A stretch of 64,000 bases of DNA from Rhizomys pruinosus (GCA_009823505.1 VZQC01013708.1:458196-522195); one strand, 5' to 3'. Counted from the stretch's first letter, positions 21,986 through 34,528 are shown. The notes: generated by a model from the sequence alone, not told the origin. A program made the numbers and translations.

Positions 21986-22284
21986 AAAACAAAAAACCCC
22001 CCAAAACCTCTTTACTTACTTTATTCATAATAAAAAAATAAGAAATAGCCACTCCAACTTTTTCTGTGACCCAATACATTGAATCAGAGTTACATGAGCA
22101 TGGGTGGGAAATTATGAAATTATTTATAGGAGCATGGCCAACTTACCAGTGGCTACAACACTGAGGAAAATGGCTTCCAGCAATCATTAACTGCCTACAG
22201 ATCCCCAGGAATGTGGGCCTTGTGAGCCCCTCCCCCCATTACAAAAAGTTGAAGGGTTCCTTATTAGCACATAAAGAATTAGGT

Positions 22285-22975
22285 TTCCCGGCAGGCTGGT
22301 GGCACATGGCACACACCTTTAATCCTAGCACTCTGGAGGCAGAGGCAGGCAGATCTCTGTGAGTTCAAGGCCAGCCTGGTCTACAGAGTGAGTTCCAGGA
22401 CAGCTGGGGCTACAGGGAGACCCTGTCTTGAAAAGACCAAAAAAAAAAAAAAAATTAGGTTTCGGGGCTGGAGAGATGCTCAGACTGCTCTGGCAGAGGA
22501 CCTGGGTTCAATCCCCAGCACCCGCATGGTGGCTGAGAACCATCTTTAACTCCAGTTCCAGGGGAATCCGACACCCTCTTCTGACCTCTGAGGCACTGCA
22601 GGACAAGGGTGCACCAACCTACATGCAGACAGTACATTCATACACATAAAAAAAATAAAATTTAGCCAAGCGTGGTGGTGCATGCCTTTAATCCTAGCAC
22701 TTGGAAGGTGGAGGCAAGCGGATCTTTGTGAGTTCAAGGCCAGCCTGGTCTACAGAGTGAGTTCCAGGACAGCTGGGGCTACAGAGAGACCCCGTCTCAA
22801 AAAAAAAAAAAAGAAAAAAAAGGTTTCATAGGCCAGGCATGGTGGTGCACACCTTTAATCTCAGTATTCCGAAGCAGATAAAGGTAGATCTCTGTGAGTT
22901 CAAGGCCAGCCTGGTTTACATAGTGAGTTCCAGGACAGCTGGTGCTGCACAGAGACCCTGTCTCAAAAAGACAAA
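22285..22975 (+). mobile_element. B1-B2-B1-B1 series
   Basis: B1 22285-22440, short B2 22463-22655, B1 22663-22815, B1 22832-22975, all on the plus strand in each other's tails. Confidence 0.9.
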
Positions 22976-22983
22976 AGAGAGAG

Positions 22984-23031
<48 letters not shown>
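22976..23031. repeat. (AG)n microsatellite in a B1 tail
   Basis: About 25 ag units directly after the B1 at 22832-22975, so it grew from its A-rich tail. Confidence 0.97.
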
Positions 23032-23033
<2 letters not shown>

Positions 23034-23288
23034 AGGGTTCATTAGGGCATTTGTCAAACAAAACTTTAACCTCCCACCCCCAAATCTCCCCTTCTTATGT
23101 CACGTGGGACCGCACCCACTTTCCCCACCTTCCTTCCCCTCTCACGACTTTAGTCACAGAGTCTGCAGCTACTCTTAGGCAAAGGGTCCAATCTCACACC
23201 GGTCTTGTGTAGGTAATCACAGCTATTCAGAGTTCAGAAGTGTGATGGTCATGACATGCCAAGTATTGTTATTAAAAAAAAAAAAAAT

Positions 23289-23628
23289 TAAGCCAGGCGT
23301 GGTGGAGCACACCTTTAATCCTAGCACTTGGGAGGCAGAGGCAGGAGGATCTTCGTGAGTTCAAGACCAGCCTGGTCTACACAGTGAGTTCCAGGATAGC
23401 TAGGGTTATAGGGAGACCCTGTCTCGAAAAGACCCCCCCCAAAAAAAGATATTGTTACTAACTAAAAAGTTAAATATTTGGGAGGCAGAGGCAGGCGGAT
23501 CTTTGTTCAAGGCCAGCCTGGTCTACACAGTGAGTTCCAGGATAGCTAGGGCTATAGGGAGACCCTGTCTCGAAAAGACCCCCCAAAAAACAAGACATTG
23601 TTACTAAATAAAAAGTTAAATATTAAAA
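23289..23628. repeat. Tandem duplication of a B1 3' part plus flank
   Basis: A B1 (+) (23292-23447) and its flank (gatattgttactaactaaaa...) are followed by a 5'-truncated B1 (23478-23586) with the same private variants (gatagctagggttatag type, aaaagacccccc) and the same flank (gacattgttactaaataaaa). Confidence 0.85.
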
Positions 23629-23635
23629 AAAAATT

Positions 23636-23965
23636 GTAGACAAGTTCTCACAAAGTAATAGTAGTTGGCCTGGAACTTGTATGTAAACCAAGCTGGCCTC
23701 GAACTCACAGAATGTCTTGCCTCTGCCTGGGATTAAAGGCTTGTGCTACCAGAGCACTTTGATTTTAAAGATATGTTGCACAATTGGCAGTCACATCTTT
23801 TTAGGACCAGCCATGGTAGTATATGGCTTCCTTTAATCCCAGGACCTGGGAGCCAGAGACAGAAAGTTCACCACAGTTCTAGGCCAGGCTGATCAATCTA
23901 TACATAAAGTTCCAAGCCAGCTAGGGCTGTATAGTAAGATTCCCTTTCTACAAAATAGAAAGAAA
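23636..23965. mobile_element. Degraded B1 SINEs
   Basis: B1 (-) 23640-23765 and B1 (+) 23810-23960. Confidence 0.6.
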
Positions 23966-24120
23966 ATGAAAAACTTTATTATCAAGTTTATAATTTCTCT
24001 CACAGTTTCACTTGGAATAGAAAATCTGGAGAACTATTAGAGTCTAACTTCTTCTGTTTGCCAACATTTGGATGAGCACTACTCTACAAAGCATGCTCTA
24101 CATACAACAACCAAGTTGTG

Positions 24121-24362
24121 GGGCTGGAGAGATGGCTCAGCGGTTAAGAGCGCAGATTGCTCTTGCAGAGGACATGGGTTCGATTCTCAGCACCCACAAG
24201 GCAGCTAAGAACTGTCTTTAAGCCAGGTACATATGGTGGCGCATGTCTTTAATCCTAGCACTCAGGAGGCAGAGGCAGGTGGATCTCTGTGAGTTCAAGG
24301 CCAGCCTGTGAGTTCCAGGCCATCTGGGGTTATAGGGAGACCCTGTCTCAAAAAACCCCCCA
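24121..24362 (+). mobile_element. Composite B2-B1 SINE 60 bp from a GGPS1 exon
   Basis: A B2 head (gggctggagagatggctcag) runs to aagaactgtctttaa, then gccaggtacatatggtggcg and the rest of a B1 with a small internal loss. It ends 50-60 bp from the GGPS1 donor at 24414. Confidence 0.7.
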
Positions 24363-24414
24363 AAACAAAAAACAACAACAAAAAAAAGACCAACAAAATG
24401 AGTTGTTCCCTTAC

Positions 24415-24507
24415 CTGGTAACTGAAGTAAGTATCGATAGGGCTCCAGAAGAATTCTTTGTGCCTTTTCTTCAGTCTTTTCCATGTTTTCTCAACTTAAA
24501 AGTTGAT
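24415..24507 (-). CDS. GGPS1: GGPS1 first coding exon (start codon)
   Basis: The exon runs from an acceptor (tttttgacag) at 24508 to a donor (gtaagg) at 24414. It has 23 nt of 5' UTR, then ATG at 24484 and 70 coding nt for MEKTEEKAQRILLEPYRYLL and QLPG. The last codon (Gly24) is split G|GT with the next exon. The three coding pieces sum to 70+71+762 = 903 nt, i.e. 300 codons plus stop, which fixes both the start and the splice sites. The downstream frame opening at 24289-24627 on the other strand is a shadow. Confidence 0.96.
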
Positions 24508-24509
24508 CT

Positions 24510-24900
24510 GTCAAAAAGGAGAAATATAAGAGTGATCTCAGAAATCAAATTCTATTTAAGTGTCAGACTGCAAAGGAATCTGTACCTTAAGGTGTTTGGG
24601 GAAACACAGACTTTAAAGTTTATTTAAATAGAAAAAACATTACATGTATAAAACCTTGAAAACATTATATAAATTGAAAGAAGCCAGTCATGATCCTATT
24701 TATATGAAATGTTCTGAATCAGGCAATCTCTACAGCTGGGAAAGCAGGTTAGTGATTTCTGGACAGGAACAGAACTGGCTTTAATGAATACTGAGTCTCC
24801 TCCTGCTCCAGGATTGGGGGGGGGGGCAGGGACAAAATGTTATTAGAATGTTGTGATGGTTGTGTACTCTGTGAATGCACTAAAACCTACAGAACAGTAA
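24510..24900. other. Unique GGPS1 intron 1 sequence
   Basis: No SINE; next to the first coding exon. A G run (9) is at 24817. Confidence 0.5.
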
Positions 24901-25275
24901 TTTTTCTTTTTTGAGACAAGGTCTCCTTGTAGCCCCAGCTGGCCTAGGGTTAGATATGTGGACCAGGCTGTTCTGGAATTCACAGAGATCTGCCTGCCTC
25001 TGTCTTCTCAGTGCTAGGATTAGTACCACACCTGGCTTTTCTTTCAAGTTTTGCAGTAGGATCTTACTATGCAGATCAAGCTGGCCTCAAACTTAAGATT
25101 CTCCTGCCTTAGTTTCCCGAGTGCTGAGTATGGACATGCACCTCCACACTCGGTTTGTTTTGAGATGAGGTCTTTTCTATAGTGCCCAGATTTGCCTTGA
25201 AATTATGGGCTCACATAATCCTCTTACCTCAGCTTCTAAAGTAGAACTACAGACATGTGCCAGCAGACTCAGCTT
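24900..25275 (-). mobile_element. B1 and two B1-like fragments
   Basis: 24905-25035 (gagacaaggtctccttgtag), 25040-25155 and 25160-25275, increasingly diverged. Confidence 0.6.
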
Positions 25276-25596
25276 AAACCCTACACTTTAGATGGGTGGC
25301 ATATAAACTCATCTCAAGTTGATAAAAAGAAAAGCTCATCACATTAATAGCGATTACACTGGTTGGAATGTTTGGCTGACTCTTAAGTGTTTTCCTAGAT
25401 AACTTTTAGTAAGCCCTTTCTAGTTAATCAGTCATAAAAGCTGGAATTACTGGCATCAAATAAATGCCAAAACAAATCTACTAAATAGATATTTCTATAT
25501 GTAAAATTACAAATTAGCAAGCATTCTGTGAACATTAAGATGGATGTATTTTATAATTTATGAGGAAGACCATTTTTCAAAAATTAATTTGAGAAG

Positions 25597-26120
25597 TTTT
25601 TTTTTTTTTAATTTTATTTATTTCTGTATGTGTATGAATGTACTGTCTGCATGCAAGTCTGTGCACCCGTGTCGTGCAATGCCGCGGAGGTCAGAAGAGG
25701 GTCTCGGATTCCTCTGGAACTGGAGTTCTCCTGGAATTGGAGTTTCAGACGGTTCTCAGCCGCCATGTGGGTGCTGGGGATCGAACCCGGGTCCTTTGTC
25801 TGTAAGAGCGGTCGGCGCTCTTAACCGCTAGGCCATCTCTCCAGCCCAAAAAAATTAATTTCAGAGAAGTTTTAATATTCACACCAATTTTCTTTTCTTT
25901 CTTTCTTTTTTTTTTTTTTTAATGTGTATGAATGTACTGTCTGCATGTAGGTAGGTGCACCCATGTCATGCAATGCCGAGGAGGTCAGAAGATGATGTCG
26001 GATTCCCCTGAACTGGAGTTAAAGAGGGTTCTTAGCCACCATGTGGGTGCTGGGAATTGAACCTGGGTCCTCTGCAAGAGCAGTTGGTGCTCTTAACTGC
26101 TAAGCCATTTTTCCGGCCCC
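25597..26120 (-). mobile_element. B2 long form then B2 short form
   Basis: 25600-25846 with the ggagttctcctggaattgg duplication; 25900-26119 without it. Confidence 0.92.
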
Positions 26121-26169
26121 AAGAATCACAACAATTTTAATGCAATTATTTTATTTAAAAGTTCTCCTG

Positions 26170-26995
26170 TGGTGGCAAGGCTTGGTGGCACACACCTTTG
26201 GTCCTAGCACTCAAGAGGCCGAGTCAGAGGGATAAGAGTTCCAGGCTAGCAAGGACGCTGTCTCAAAAAACAAAAACAAAAACAAAAAGGCGTGGTGGTG
26301 CATTTTAATCACAGTACTTGGCAGGCAGATGCAGCCTGGTCTACACAGTGAGTTCCAGAATAACTGGAACTACATGGAGACCCTGCCTCAAAAAGACCAA
26401 AAGAAAAAACAAAAACAACAAAAAACACCAACCAACCAAAACACCCTATAGTGTTTAATTATGTTGAAATTATTATTATTATTATTATTTTGTCTTTTTT
26501 GAGACAGAGTCTCCATGTAGCCCCAGCCTGCCTCGAACTCACTATGTAGATCAGGCTGGCCTTAAACTCAGAGAGATCCACTTGCCTCTACTTCCCGAGT
26601 GCTGGGAGTAAAGGTGTTTATTATTATGTGAATGAGTGTACTGCCTGCATGTATGTAAGTGCATCCATGCTGTACAATGTCTGAGGAGGTCAGAAAAGGG
26701 CATTGGATCCCCTGGAACTGGAGCTATGGATGGTTGTTAGTAGCCATGTGGGTGCTGGGAAACGAGCCTGGATCCTCTGCAAGAGCAGCTGGTGTTCTCA
26801 GCCACTGAGCTAACTCTCTAGCCCCTAATTATGTTGAATTTAGTACAATACTTCAAAGAATAGAAAACCACAGCATGCATGCATGTATGTATGTATTTTG
26901 AGACCGTATCTCATGCAGACCAGGCTGGCCTTAAACTCCTGATCCTCCTGCTTCTATTCTCAAATGCTGAGATTAGAGGAAGTCTTAACTCTGCC
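26170..26995. mobile_element. B1 (+) pair, B1 (-), old B2 (-), B1 fragment
   Basis: 26172-26280, 26286-26405, 26490-26612, 26615-26824, 26895-26995. Confidence 0.7.
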
Positions 26996-27399
26996 TAGCT
27001 TCAGTCCTGGTATCTATATTGGCTTCCTTTCCTGGTGAACTGCTTTCTCTGAGAATACCTACTTCCATTTTATCCTTATAGGCTCTGCTCTTCTACCCAT
27101 TTGGCATCTCCACATGCTTCAGGTATCTCTCAGCTTTCTGTTTTTGGGGAGTATCACTTTGGTCTCTACTATCACAAGTCTTCTGCTAATAACCTTTTGT
27201 GGCTTCAATGTGTATATGTGAACACAAAACTCAACATGAGCTGCATGCCACAGAATTTTGGAATTGGAAGGGATCTGTGCTGGTTAGTGCTGTCAACAGG
27301 ATCTAGACTAGACTAGACAAGGCTCCAGGCACAGCTGTGAGGCATTATTTAGGTTATCTTAGCCTCTTGGGCATGTCTGTGAGGGACTGCTATTATCAT

Positions 27400-27560
27400 T
27401 TTTTTTTCTTTTTTACTTTTTGAGACAGGGTCTCCCTGTAGCCCCAGCTGGCCTGGAGCTCACTTTGCAGACGAGGCTGGCCTTAAGCTCACAGAGATCC
27501 ACCTGCCTGTGCCTCCCAAGTGCTGGGATTAAAGGCGTGAGCCACCACACCTGGCCTTGC
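27400..27560 (-). mobile_element. B1 SINE
   Basis: tttttgagacagggtctccc to gagccaccacacctggc. Confidence 0.9.
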
Positions 27561-27597
27561 TGTTATCATTTTTTAGACAGGACTCCTTATAGCCCCT

Positions 27598-27667
27598 GTG
27601 CCCACACCACACCACACCACACCACACCACACCACACCACACCACACCACACCACACCACACCACAG
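27598..27667. repeat. (ACCAC)n pentanucleotide repeat
   Basis: About 13 units of accac immediately after a B1 (27400-27560). Confidence 0.97.
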
Positions 27668-27877
27668 AGAGGTCTGATTCCCCAGGGCCATATGACTACA
27701 GTCCTCCTGTTTGCTATGTTATTGCTGTTTGTGGAGTATTGTGTGATTGTCTGATTTCCCTTTCAGGGTCTTTTCCCTTAGGAATGTGCCCACCAAAGCC
27801 CTAGAGTCACCTGAGGCCTACTTAACTGCCTGCCTGCTTGTATGGCCTTTGAAGGATGTTTTAGTAAGTGTTTAAGA

Positions 27878-28270
27878 AGGTGGGGTGTGGTGGTATACAC
27901 TTTTTTATTTTTTATTATTTATTTTTATTTTTATGTGTATGAATGTATTGTCTGCATGCAGGTCTGCGCACCCGTGTCGTGCGATGCCACGGAGGTCAGA
28001 AGAGGGTCTCAATTCCCCTGGAACTGGAGTTCTCCTGGAACTGGAGTCACAGACGGTTCTCGGCCGCCATGTGGGTGCTGGGGATCGAACCCCGGTCCTC
28101 TGCAAGAGCGGTCGGTGCTCTTAACCGCTAGGCCATCCCTCCAGCCCCGGTGATATACACTTTTAATCTCAGCCTTCGGGAGGCAGAGGCAGGGGGATTT
28201 CTGTGCGTTCAAGGCCAACCTGGTCTACATAGTGAGTTCCAGGCCAGCTACAGGGAGATCCTGTCTCAAC
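27878..28270. mobile_element. B1 (+) split by a B2 (-, long form)
   Basis: B2 27902-28146; the flanks ggtggtatacactttt/ggtgatatacactttt form the target duplication and the B1 resumes at 28148. Confidence 0.92.
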
Positions 28271-28271
28271 C

Positions 28272-28620
28272 CCCACCCCACCCCTCAAAATAAAGGGTTT
28301 AGAAAATAGTGGGAAAATGTAAAAATATACTCGATCCACAGAATAGAAGATTTTTGCACATCGTTTCGGTTAATGCAGACACTGATACAAACACATACGC
28401 CCCCCCCCAATCTGAAGATGCTGAGCAAATATCGACAGTGACAGCAAAGGAAAGCAACTTCCAAACTCTGATATCGATGCCAACTTTCCACTGTTATAGC
28501 ACACTGAAGAGCACAAAAGCTTGCAGACTGCCCAACTCAGTGAGAGAGTGGGTGCTTAGCAGCCTTACTTCCTGGTATAAGGCAACCAATTCAAGAAAAA
28601 AGGAGAGAAGCAAACGCTGC
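28272..28620. other. Unique GGPS1 intron 1 sequence
   Basis: A 117-residue open frame (28309-28662) runs into a B1 and has no recognised homologue; no splice evidence was seen. A B1-like element follows at 28620-28735. Confidence 0.45.
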
Positions 28621-28866
28621 GTGTGGTGGTGCACACCTGTGATCCCAGCACTTGGGAGCTGAGGCTGGAGAACTGCAATGAGTTTTAGGATAGCTTGGGC
28701 TACACAGACAGTTCTAGGACAAGACTAGGCTGGAGTGAGATTGTGGAAAAGGGGAGGTGGTGAGTGAGCCACACAGTTCCTACCATGTACTGCTTTTCCA
28801 CCATGGACTAAGATATGTAATGTGATAACAGTAGTATGCAAGTCACATGATAAAAGATGGCTGAAG

Positions 28867-29115
28867 GGCTGGAGAGATGGCCTAGCGGTTAAGAGCGCCT
28901 ACCGCTCTTACAGAGGACCTGGGTTCGATCCCCAGCACCCACATGGCGGCCGAGAACTGTCTGAAACTCCATTTCCAGGAGAACTCCAGTTCCAGGGGAA
29001 TCCGACGCCCTCTTCTGACCTCCGCGGCATTGCACGACACGGGCGCACAAACTTGCATGGAGACAGTACATTCATACACATACAGAAATAAATAAAATTA
29101 AAAAAAAAAATAAAA
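28867..29115 (+). mobile_element. B2 SINE, long form, intact duplication
   Basis: Flanked by the 16-bp taaaagatggctgaag (28851-28866, 29116-29131). Confidence 0.97.
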
Positions 29116-29604
29116 TAAAAGATGGCTGAAGAAAAATACAGATTGCTATCAACTGTACATGTTGAACACAGGCAGTCAGGCTTGGTGGGAAGTGTCTTTA
29201 TCTGCTGAGTCATCTTGCTAGCCCTGTGTGAGGTTTCTGATGCTTTCATGTAGTCTAAACTATTTCATAGGTCAAATAAACCTTTGAGAATCTGAGGAAA
29301 GCTACGCATCCTGTAAGGAATGTATGCCCTCTGCAGACATATGCACACTAATGAAAATCTATTTAGAACTTGGGGATAATATAGTCCTGAATCCTTAAGA
29401 TTAGACTCTTCAGTGACAGAAAAATATTCATGTTTGTACAATCATAGGCTAAGACACAAATCCTACTGTAACCTTAACTTTTGTTTTTTTGAAACAGTCT
29501 TGATAAGTGCTCCAGGCTGGCCTCAAAGTGGTGATTCTCCTATACTGAGATTACACGTGACCTACCACTCTCAGCTCTTGGCTCACTAAAAAAAATGTGT
29601 GTGG

Positions 29605-29930
29605 AGCCAGTGAGATGGCTCAGTCTTGGTAGAGTAGGCTGACAACCTGAACTCAAGCCCCTAGGACAGCACATGGTGGGAGGGGGAGCTGACTCCCACA
29701 TGTCATTCTCTAACCTCCATGTGAGTGCTCTGATACATGTGTACCCTACCCATGCATACATACGTGTATACAAAACATACAAAAAATGTAGGGAAGCCGG
29801 GCATGCTGGTGCACGCCTGTGAGTTCAAGGCCAGCCTGGTCTACAGAGTGAGTTCCAGGACAGCTGGGGCTACAGGGAGACCCTGTCTCAAAAAAACAAA
29901 AAACAAAACAAACAAACAAACAAAACCCCC
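29605..29930 (+). mobile_element. B4-type SINE then a 5'-deleted B1
   Basis: B4-type 29605-29790 (gagatggctcagtcttgg); B1 29795-29930 missing its early part. Confidence 0.6.
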
Positions 29931-30029
29931 ACAAAAACATCTGTAAAAAAAAATTAAAATAAAAAATTTAGGAAAAAAGATTTTGCCAAGAAGTGAAAGG
30001 AAACGAAACAAAACAAAACATAATAAAAG

Positions 30030-30290
30030 ACCCCTCCCAAATTGTGTATGTATGTTTGTGTGTGTATATATGCATATGTGCATGTGTTTGTATGTGGATA
30101 TGTGCATGTGCTTGTGTGGATATGTGCATGTGAGCATGTGGATATTTACACGTGTGCATGTGTTTGTGTGTGGATATAGGCATGTGTGCGTGTGTTTTCG
30201 TGGATATATGCATATGTGCATGTGTTTGTGTGTGTATATATGTTTGTGTATGTATATATGCATGTGCACATGTGTTTGCATGGAGGACAA
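30030..30290. repeat. TG/CATG-rich minisatellite
   Basis: Imperfect units of about 24-30 bp (tgtgcatgtgtttgtgtgtg, gatatgtgcatg). The His/Tyr/Thr-rich open frames across it are products of the repeat. Confidence 0.9.
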
Positions 30291-30337
30291 CCTCAGGTGC
30301 CTTCCCCAATCACTTTCTACCTTAGTAAAAAAAAAAA

Positions 30338-31220
30338 AAAGCAGGGCGTGGTGGCGTGTGCCTTTAATCCTAGCCGTGGGAGGCAGAGACAGCAGGATCC
30401 CTGAGAGATCAAGGTCAACCTGGGCAATGCTCCGGGTGGGCTATGACTAGTGAGACCCTGCCAAAAAAACAAATATAAAAATATATAAAAAACAAAAAAC
30501 GGGGGCTGGAGAGAGAGCCTAGCAGTTAAGAGCACCGACTGCTCTTGCAGAGGACCCGGGTTTGATCCCCAGCACCCACATGGCGGCTAAGAACCGTCTG
30601 TAACTCCAATTCCAGGAGAACTCCAGTACCAGGGGAATCTGAGACCCTCTTTTGACCTCTGCGGCATTGCACGACAAGGGTGCACAAACCTACATGCAGA
30701 CAGTACACTCATACACATTCAAAAATAAATAAAACTAATAAAAAAAAACAAAACAAAAATGTACTTGGATTTTATGTATTTGAGTATACAGCCTGCACGT
30801 GTTAGTGTACCCACGTTGAGCAATGCCCATGGAGGTCAGAAGAGGGCATTGGGTCTCCTGGAACTGAAGTTCTAGCTACCACCTAGGTGCTGGGAACTGA
30901 ACCTAGGTCCTCTGCAAGAGCAGCTAGTGCTCTTAACTACTGAGCCATCTCTCCAGCCCCACTTTACTTAAAAAAATTTTTTTTAATTAATTTTATTCAT
31001 TTATGTATGTGTATGAATGTACTGTCTGCATGCAAGTCTGTGCACCCGTGTGCAACGCCGCGGAGGTCAGAAGAGGGTGTCGGATTCCCCTGGAACTGGA
31101 GTTCTCCTGGAATTGGAGTTTCAGATGGTTCTCGGCCACCATGTGGGTGCTGGGGACCGAACTCGGGTCCTCTGTAAGAGCAGTCGGCGCTCTTGACCGC
31201 TAGGCCATCTCTCCAGCCCC
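30338..31220. mobile_element. B1 (+), B2 (+, long), old B2 (-), B2 (-, long)
   Basis: 30340-30470, 30503-30750, 30770-30960, 30980-31219. Confidence 0.85.
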
Positions 31221-31223
31221 ACT

Positions 31224-31950
31224 TTACTTTTGAGACAAAGTTCCTCACAGAACCTGGAGTTTACCAATTCAGCTAGACTGGCTGGGCAATGAACTCTCAG
31301 GATCCCATCTCTGCCCTGCCTAGTGCTGGGGTTACAGATGTGGGCTGTGGAGCTTGGCTTCTACATGGGAGCTGGGAATCTGAGCTCAAGGTCCTCATGC
31401 TTTGTCGAAGGCACTATACTGAGGAGCCATTTCTCCAGCACCCCAGGTGCAGGTGCTTAGCTCTTTACTGAAGGCAGATCACAACAGAAACCAAGGAATG
31501 AAAGCAGCGCATTGTTCAGACTGCACTTTAGGACTGAGACACATAAGCATACTCTACCTCTCACTTTTTTTTTTTTTTTTTGGTCTTTTCGCAACAGGGT
31601 CTCCCTGTAGTTCCAGCTGTCCTGGAACTCACTGTGTAGACCAGGCTGGCCTTGAACTCACAAAGATCTGCCTGCCTCTGCCTCCCAAGTGCTAGGATTA
31701 AAGGCGTGCACTACCACGCCCGGATTCAATTTTGTCTTTAAGGCAGGGATATGTGTATGTCGCCACACCTAGGGAAAAGCATACTTTAGAGGCAAGCTCC
31801 AGTGACCTGCCTGTCTCTGCCTCCCTACTGCTGGTATTACAAGTGTGTGCTGCCATGTCTGGCTTTTTCACGCAGGGGCTGGGATAGAACGCGGATCACC
31901 ATGCTTTCACAGCAAGCACTTCATGTACTAAGCCATCTTTCTAGCTTCCA
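31224..31950 (-). mobile_element. B4-type SINEs around a B1
   Basis: B4-type 31224-31440; B1 31563-31722; old B4-type 31735-31950. Confidence 0.65.
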
Positions 31951-31964
31951 AAACATATTTTTAT

Positions 31965-32376
31965 TTTTTTTGTCTTTTTGAGACAGGGTCTCCGTATAGC
32001 ACCAGCAGGCCTGTCCTGGAACTTACTATGTAGACCAGGCTTGCCATGAATTCACAAAGATCCACCTGTCTCTGCCTCCCAAGTGCTGGGATTAAAGGAG
32101 TGCACCACCACACCCAGCTGTAGCTCACTTATTTGTTTAAAGGCGTGCGCCACCACGCCTGGCTGTAGTTTGTTTTTAAAAAAATTTTATTTTTGTGTGT
32201 GTGTGAGTGTATGTCACGTGCATGTGTCTCTGCAAAAGCTACAAGAGGTCCTGGATCCACCTGAGCTGGACTTACAGGTAGTTGTAGGCCACCTGATGTG
32301 GGTGCTGGGAACTGAACCTGGGTCCTCTGCAAGAGCAGCACGTACTCTTAACTGCTGAGCCGTCTCTCCAGCCCAC
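31965..32376 (-). mobile_element. B1 then old B2
   Basis: B1 31968-32118; B1 end fragment 32141-32162; B2 32175-32375. Confidence 0.8.
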
Positions 32377-32724
32377 AGTTTATTCTCACTAATTATGTCA
32401 AACAATCCTACAAGAATCAGCACACCATCTACCAACGTGGTTACCTCATGTTACTTCAGCAAATTCAAAGAAAAACATCCCATACAGGTTTCTAGTCTAA
32501 GCACAGCAGCACATGTCTGTAATCTCAGCACTTGGGAGGTGTTACAAGGGTTAGAAGTCCACGGGCAGCTTGGGCTGTCAGGGTCCTGTCGTTTCAACCT
32601 CTCTCTTCCAAGAAAAGTGCTACATCCGCCTTGAGCAGCAATTAGCACTAAGTGCAACAGAAGGAGAAGAGAGCTCCTAAGAATATTCAGCAATAATCCA
32701 AATACCAACTTAGCAGCATTTTTC

Positions 32725-33500
32725 CTCCCTCAAGACAGGGTTCTGCTATGCATCCTAGACTGGTCTAGAACTCCCTATCTAGTACAGATGGGTTTTGAAC
32801 TCTTGACCTCCCTGTCTCAGCCTTTGGAGTGCTGGGATTACTAGGGTGGGGCACAATGCCTGGGCCAAGTTAGCAATTTATTACCCTACAATTTAAAGAA
32901 AAAACAAGATGCAAAGAGAAAAAGAATTATGTCGGCAACAGATAATTATAGAACAGAATTAAATGTAGAATAAAAAAGTATTTTATTGTTTTGTAGTGTG
33001 TGTGAAATCTAAATTCTTGCAAACTAAGTCATCAAGTTCCCAAAGCATTATTATTAATTTTATGTGTATGAGTGTATTGCCTGCATGTAAGTGTACCCAT
33101 GTTGTGCAATGCCTGAGGAGGTGAGAAGAGGTGTTGGAGTCCCTGGAGCTGGAGTTATAGATGGTTGTTAGCTGCCATGTGGGTGCTGGGAATGGAACTT
33201 GGGTCCTCTGCAAGAGCAGTCAGTGCTCTTAACCACTGAACCATCTCTCCTGCCTCCCAAAGCCTTTTTTTTTTAAAAATTTTTATTTATTTTTGTATGG
33301 GTATGAATGTACTGGCTGCATGTAGGTTTGTGCACATGTGTTGTGCAATGCCGCGGAGGTCAGAAGAGGGTCTCGGATTCCCCTGGAACTGGAGTTAAAG
33401 ACAGTTCTCAGCCGCCATGTGGGTGCTGGGGATAGAACCCGGGTCCTCTGCAAGAGCAGTCGGCGATCTTAACCTCTAGGCCATCTCTCCAGCCCCCCAA
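32725..33500 (-). mobile_element. B1 and two B2 SINEs
   Basis: Diverged B1 32728-32868; B2 33050-33257; young short B2 33268-33497. Confidence 0.8.
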
Positions 33501-33639
33501 ATCATCTTTTATACACTGTTTAAATCAACCAGTAGCTCTCTCTTTTCACACAGGTTGGGAACAACAATCCTTTCTGCATCCTGGAAAACACATCCGACTT
33601 TAAAATGAATGGGGTCATTTTTCAAGAATTTGCTCTGAG

Positions 33640-34020
33640 GGGGTGGAGAGCTGGCTCAACTGGTAAGAACACTGGCTGCTCTTGCAGAGGATCTGGGTTC
33701 AATTCCCAGCACACATGGTGGCTAACTAACTCCAGTTCCAGAGGAATATGATGCCCTCTTCTGACCACCGTTGGTACTGCATGACATGAGTGTAAGGAGG
33801 GATGCAACACCCTGCCCTGCTTATAGGTGAACTCTTGTACAGAAATCAGAGTGGCATTTTTAATCCTGGCCCCCCTTCCTTCCCTTTAAGGGCAGCATCT
33901 CTTCCTGTAGTCCCAGATGGCCTGGAACTATGTAGACCAGGCTAGCTTCGATCTCATTGAGATCTACCTGCCTCTGCCTCCTGACTGTTGGGATTAAAGG
34001 GGTGCACCACTATCCCTGGC
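33640..34020. mobile_element. Old B2 (+) and B1 (-)
   Basis: 33640-33800 and 33888-34020. Confidence 0.7.
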
Positions 34021-34276
34021 TTTGTTTAGATTCTTACAGGGTTTTTAATATTTCTTTATTAGTAATGTATTAAAAAATATTTCCTTTGCTCATTCACAGT
34101 TTAACAGAACTTGTGTAAGTCCTTTCATGTTCCTTCCCCAGAAAACATTTGCCTAAGTATTCTCAGTAGTGGAAAAACATAGGAACCCGAAGTTTTGTAG
34201 GAATGGATCAATCTGTTTCTATCCTCTTAAGATGACCAGGAGAAAAAAAGTCTAAGGAAGTGTAAAGAGTTCTACA

Positions 34277-34528
34277 ATCGGAGCTGGAGAGATGGCTTAG
34301 CGGTTAAGAGCGCCGACCACTTTTGCAGAGGACCAGGGTTCGATCCCCAGCACCCACATGGCGGCTGAGAACCGTCTGTAACTCCGATTCCAGGAGAACT
34401 CCAGTTCCAGGGGAATCCGACACCCTCTTCTGACCTCCGCGGCATTGCATAACACGGGTGCACAAACTTGCATGCAGACAGTACATTCATACACATACAG
34501 AAATAAATAAAAATTAAAAAAAAAATAA
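34277..34528 (+). mobile_element. B2 SINE, long form
   Basis: Flanked by aaagagttctaca (34264-34276, 34529-34541). Confidence 0.97.

Noticed and set aside
29841..30309. His/Tyr/Thr-rich frames
   Set aside because: Translation of the TG-rich minisatellite.
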